Shown piece after piece: positions 38,001 through 44,000 of a stretch of 64,000 nucleotides of DNA. Each line of letters begins with the position of its first letter. Positions within the stretch are counted from its first letter, which is position 1. Source of the DNA: Symbiodinium natans (taxonomy: Eukaryota; Sar; Dinophyceae; Suessiales; Symbiodiniaceae); assembly GCA_905221605.1 (NCBI GenBank), contig CAJNDS010002690.1:322501-386500 (forward strand), written 5' to 3'. Under the pieces are notes generated by a model. The model searched no databases. It was not told the origin of the DNA and saw nothing but the letters and a program-made list of their open reading frames with translations. The position numbers and the translations under genes are program-made.

Positions 38001-41000
38001 GGCCATCCAACACAGCGCAAGTGGGCAGTCCCCTAAGTTCCGTTCAATTCTTGGCGCACCCTATATAGCTGCCCAGCCTCCGTAAGAGAACGGGACACAC
38101 AAGCGTTCCGCCGAGGCATCTACGAGGCACATGTGGGGATGTCCTCCACGGAGCCCAAATGCAACAGCTACTTGGAGTTCGCCCGCGATGTGCTGCCGCG
38201 CATCAAGGAGGCTGGCTACAATTGTGCGCCTGGGCCGGAGACGTTCAGGTTGGTCAACATTGAGGTCCCAGGGGTGGGGGGACGAAGCGTCCAATGTCGC
38301 AAACCTGACGCCCTTGAGACTAAATTCTTAAAACAAATACCTAGACCCTGGCATGTCTGCCACCCACCAGGTTGGACAAATCTTAAAACTAACCACTACA
38401 ACCTCCCTAAGCCCTGAACCCTGAACCCGAAACCCTTTCTGTGGTGTGGCCGCCGTGGGCGCCATGTGATGAATCCTCAGACGCGGGGAGGTAGGGAGTT
38501 GTCAGCACATGTGTGGCCTATAGCCTATAAAGCATTTAGTCTTCAAGCATGTTCGGGCATGTGCTAGGCAGTAGAACATATTGGCTTTTCAAACAAGGCC
38601 TAATTTAGGCCCCCTGCCCTCCGCCCAACTCCTATACAGCTCCATAACAGAAGAGCCCCTAAGCCCTAAAACCGCAATTCCTACGACCCATATCACCAGA
38701 TAAGAAACTTTAGCCCTAAAACCCTAAACCCTAAACCCTAAAACCCTAAAACCCTAAAACCCTAAAACCCTAAAACCCTAAAACCCTAAAACCCTAGAAC
38801 CCTAGAACCCTAGAACCCAAACCCAAAACCCTAAACCCTAAAACCCTAAACCCTAGAACCCTAGACCCTAGCAGCCCTTGAACTCAACCCCGAGGTGCAA
38901 CTGATGGCCATCATGGAGCACTCCTACTACGGCTTCCAGCCAGCAAGGGTTTAGGGTTGAGGGTTTAGGGTTTAGGGTTGAGGGTTTAGGCTTGAGGGTC
39001 CAGATCAGATCCCTGAACCCTGAACCCCGAAACCCAAAACTCTAAAGCCCTCAAGGCCCTTAAGCCCCTCCTGTACCCCACATAGAAATAGAATCCCCTT
39101 AAAGGGACCCCCCCCCCCCCCCCCGATCCCCCAAAAGGGTAAACCCTAAACCGTAAGGCCTATTGTATGAAAGCCCACATGAGGCTCCTTTGGCTACCAC
39201 GTCACCTCACCCTTCGCTGTGTCTTCGCGTTCCGGTACGCCAGACGAGTTCAAGGCGGGGGGGGGGGGTGGGGGAAGCCCCTGCCTTTTAGGGCGCTATT
39301 GTTGCTGTTTTTGACGGGGAGATTTACAGGGCTTTCGGGGTTTTAGGGCTTTGTTGTTGGTTTTTTTGAAGGGAAGACTTACGGGGCTTGGGGGGTTTTA
39401 CTAGGTGCTTTTGGGGGCTTTGGTGTTTTTTAGGGCTTTTCGGCTTTCGGTTTAGTGGGTGGGGGGGCCTTCCTCTGAACCTAGTCCCTGCAGACGCCCA
39501 GTGGTTCAGGATTTAGGGTCTACGGTTTGGCGATTAGGGTCCCTTTCAGCCATGAGCCCTGAGCCCTTTAAGTATGAATCCCAGGCTTGGATCCGCGTCT
39601 AACGAAGTGTGCGCTGAGGCTTTGGTGGAAGAGGCACACCGCCTTGGCATGCTTGTGCCGTGCGGCAGCATTGAAGCACCTCTAAGGTTTGGACTGTAGG
39701 CGTTGGCATTAAATCTTCGCTTTCGGGTATACTTTATGGGCCCTCACAAGTAGGACTAGCTTGTTCGCGAGCTCCTCCCGTAGGAGCGTTATATGTTTGT
39801 TCGGTTCAGGCGCCGCCCCCAGAAGTAGGCGTAGCTAGTTCAGACCCTGGGCCCCTACTTAGGAGCCCAATAGGTGAAGTTTAAACTTTTGGGTATACTA
39901 AACCTCTACTAAAAGAAAAGTTTGTTTTTTCAAGCCAGGATATTGGGCAACTAAGCCTAAGCTTCTAAGGGCTGTGCCCAACTTCTTTCATGATCCTCAT
40001 GTTGAGTGCTTTTTTTGCCTCAGGGACTGCCGCTACCCCTATGGGCCATTCAGGGGCTCTTACTTCTCCAGCTCCGGGTGCTGAAGCTGTGGTCTCTTAT
40101 TTTATGGTTTCGTGCAAGCTCTGCAAGCTTAAGCCTCGTTTCTTGGTGTCTGAGAGAAGTAAGTTGGGGGGGAGGCGGGGGGCAGCGTGTCTCTTCAGGC
40201 TAACACCATGTATCGCGTGTTGTGCCAAGATCTAAGCCCTCAACCACAAAAACCCTAAAGCCCAAACCCTAAGCCCGCAAACGTCAAAGCTTCGACCCAA
40301 GGCTCATTGATCTCGTCCATTCTCACGTTTCGAGCAACGCGGATGACGGGCTCAACGGCTTCCTGGCTTTGTGGAGATTTCGCCCCTGCTTTCCGATGAG
40401 GGTTCAGGGTTCTGGGTTCGGGGTTTAGGGTTTAGAGTTTAGGGTTTTGGTTTTGGGTTTAGGGCTTAGGGCTAGGGTTTAAGGTTGAGGTTCAGGGTTT
40501 AGGGTTTAGGCTTTTAGAGGTGAGAGACGACAGAATCCTGATGTCTGCGCAAGGTCAGCCACATTCCCTGGGGCGTTTGTTTGTTTAGGGTGTATAGGGT
40601 TTAGGGTTTAGGGGTTTATTGGGTTCAGGGTCTGTGTTTTTTCCCCATGTTTATAGGGTTGACAGGGTTTATAGGGTGTAGGATGAAAGTAGGCCTAACG
40701 CTTGAAGACCTGCAGCCACGAGGACGGCATAGCATTGTCGTGCCGTGCCTTTACAAACCCCAAATCCTAAACCCCCCGTTACAAGCCCCAATGCAAAATT
40801 CCGCAACCCTAAGCCCTTTTGCAAAACAACCCTGACACCCGAAGCCCTAGTCCTCGCCCTAAACCCTAAACCGTCATGCTAAACCCTAATTAAACCCTAA
40901 ACCCTAAACCCTAAACCCTAAACCCTAAACCCTGCAAAAAGTTAGACTCAAAACAAGGCATGGACTTTGGCCAACCGGAGGGCGAATCGTGCCTTGGCAG

Positions 41001-44000
41001 CCGAGGGCATCGGAGTCCCCGAACTTGCGGGTTTAGGGTATAGGGTATAGGGTTTAGGGTTTAGGGTTTAGGGAATTCCCCTTAACCCTAAACCCTTAAC
41101 CCTAAACCCTAAACCCTAAACCCTGAACCTAAACTGCCCTAAGCTCTGATGCTAAACCCGAAACCCGAAACACCCTAAAGACCACAAATTCCCAGGAAGC
41201 CCCGAGGGTAGTATGGTTCCTCGAGCTAGGGCATAGGGGTTTAAGGTTTAGGGTTTAGGGTTTTTTTTGAGGCTGAGGGGTTCGGGTTCAAGGCTTGCCT
41301 AGGGAGCAGTTTCCATTAAAGACCCCCAGCTGCAATAGGGTCCCACACGGGTTTAGGGTTTAGGGTTTAGGGTTTAGGGGTTGATAAATTAATTAGGGTA
41401 AAGTTAAAAGGGTTCAGGGTGAAAGGGTTTAGGGTTTAGGGTTTCGGGTTTAGGGTTTAGGGTTTAGGGCAAAAAGAAAGGTTAAAGGGGACGAGAGGGG
41501 CTGCAGTTGGCGTTGGCGGGTTTGGGCTTAGGGTTTAACGACACTGGGACTGCGACCACACTGATACCTCGAACAGGGTCGAGGGGTTTCGGGACTAAGG
41601 GTTTAGGGATTTTAGGATTTAGGGCTTGGGGCTTCGGGTTTATAGGCTTGGGGGTTTAGGGTTTAGGGATATTGGGGTTTAGGGCTTGGGGCTTCGGGTT
41701 TAAAGGGTTTAGGGCTGTCGGATTTTGGCTCAGTCTTTAGGGTTTCGGGCCTACGGCTCAGGGTTTCGGGTTCTGGGTTGTTTAGAGGTTTTGCGGTCTG
41801 GGGTTTAGGGATGGGGCTGGGGCAAGGGAGGAGCCCGAGCGCGCGCGCACCAGTGGATGTGAAAGGCGCGCACACATCAATTCGGACGCGCCGGGATGAC
41901 ATTGGCTTCGCCGTGTTCCAGCGGAACGAAGAGTTCTTCGTTTACCTCGTGAACCAATTCGGGGGTGGCTGGTCCGCGCACTGGTGGGCACGCCTCGCCT
42001 CCATGCTCATGACTCAGAGTTGTGTAAACCTCGAACCCCAAACCCTAAACCCTAAACCTTAAACCCGAAACCCTCAACCCCAAGCCCTAAACCCTAATCC
42101 CCTCCCTCAAACTTTCATATAGGTTCCAACCTAACCTGCCGTCCCCTATGGGATTCTTCTTCAGTTTTGTTCATCAAGGTTAAAGGAATATTAAACACAT
42201 AATGTTGTTTCAAGGGGCGTGTTGGGGGAAGGGAAGGGTTTAGGTTCAGGGTGTTTAGGCTTTCTGTGGCGTTCAGCTTTTTTGGGGGCTTTCAGGGTTC
42301 AGGATTTAGGGTCTAAACCCGAAACCCTAAACCCTAAACCCTGTTGGGGCTTAGAGGCTGAGCCTAACGCTGATGCTTACACAAAGGAGTTCCACGCCAG
42401 CAAAGCACACCCTGACCAGACCCTAAACTTGAAACCCTGATCCCTAAACCCTAAATCCTTATTGCTAAACCCTGAACACTAAACCCTAAGCCCTAAACCC
42501 CTAGGGACCCGAATCCCAAAGCCCTCTAAGCCCTAAACCCTGGACCCTAGACCCTAAACCCTAAACCCTAAGCCCTTATTTCCGAAGCCTCAAAGCAAGG
42601 CGGGATTCTGGTGGTCGGGGCACTGAGGCCTACACCCTGAAGCTTCACTCCCCCTCATCCTTGAGAGCTTGAAGTTTAGGCAGTTAGGGGTTTAGGGTTT
42701 AGGGTTTAGGGTTTAGGGTTTAGGGTTTAGGGTTTAGGGTTTGGGGTTCCCAAACCGTCCACTGCAAACCCTGTGCCCCACACTTCAGATACTTCATGAC
42801 TGGGGAGCGTGGCTACCACAAGCTCTGGGACTCACGCCTGCTGGCAGGTTTGGGGTTTACGGTTGTGGGTTTGGGGTTTAGGGTGTGGGGTTTGGGGGTT
42901 AGGGGTTTGGGGGTTAGGATTTAGGATCCATGGCTTTCCGGGGCTGCTTTGGCTTGGGGTCTTGGGTTTCAGTGTGTCTCACAGGCACCCTAGGTGCGGA
43001 GCTGCAGTGTGGTGAGGTGGTCGATCCTCAACCCTAAACCCTAAACCCTAAACCCTCAGGTAGGTTCAGTACTACCACCTTCATGCCTCAGCCCAAGAAC
43101 CCTGCCTCGACCTGTGGGGTTTGGGCTTGACAGAGCCAATCTCTACCAAGTACTTTAGGTCATCGATTCTTGGCCGTAAGCCCTAAACCCTAAACCCTAA
43201 ACCCCAAATGTGGGGGGGGGAGTTCCGGAGAAGCCTAGATGGTCAGTTCTCAACATGATGGCCCCTTGGTTGGGGTACCCTAAATAATGTCTTTTGCTGC
43301 CCTTTTGTATTTCAACTTAGGCGCCCTCGATTTGTTGCTGGTTTTCATGGTTGCAGAAACTTTCTAGAGGTGCCCCGTACCCTAGGAGTCTCAAATGCAT
43401 CCCTTAATGCAATGAGTCATCAAGCAAAGGCATTGGGATCTGGAGATAAAAAGGTGACCTCCCTCAAAGCAAATGAAGGGGTTCAAGTCAAACTGAGGCG
43501 CAAATAGCCGGCATGGTAACGTCGATGTTCGGTTGTCTCGAAAACCCTGAGTACCGCGGATCGCTTGCGCTCATGAAGCGTACAAAGGACTTGCCAGGGT
43601 TCGATGTTGCGGACGGCGGGGTATCAAGTGGGCTCCGGCCATGCCGACATCACCTTTCTCTTGCGGATGGGCCTCATCATTGTGCCTTCCCAGAGCACCC
43701 AGGGCGAGGCCATACCATTCACAGTGCGTTGTACGCGCGTGGCAGGTCTCGATGATCCCCAGAAAGGACCACTTTCTCGAGAACTGACCAAGTGAACACT
43801 TCAACCCTGAACACTAAACCCTAAACTCTGGTGGTGATTCCACTCGCCTTGGCGACTCCAGATCAACAAATATATATTTTTTTTTAAAGCCTAAACCCCA
43901 AACCCTAAACCCCCAAATTGGGGCGGGGCGGGGGGGGGGAGGGATGGAAGTCCGGAGAAGGCGAACATGAACAGAAAGCAGCTGAGGCTTGTATTGCTAC

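Larger units (their letters stand above)
40358..42788 (+). other. Interval B18-B20 with a possible small exon and unassigned coding-like blocks
   Basis: TTTAGGG and CCCTAAA blocks throughout, with GC-rich coding-like blocks at 40,960-41,030, 41,860-42,015 and 42,352-42,420. Only the first fits the enzyme. Confidence 0.6.

Noticed and set aside
37598-43015. Open frames rich in GFRVWGLGF or [11 protein letters not shown]
   Set aside because: These peptides are the translation of TTTAGGG/TTTGGGG and CCCTAAA/CCCCAAA repeats, not proteins.
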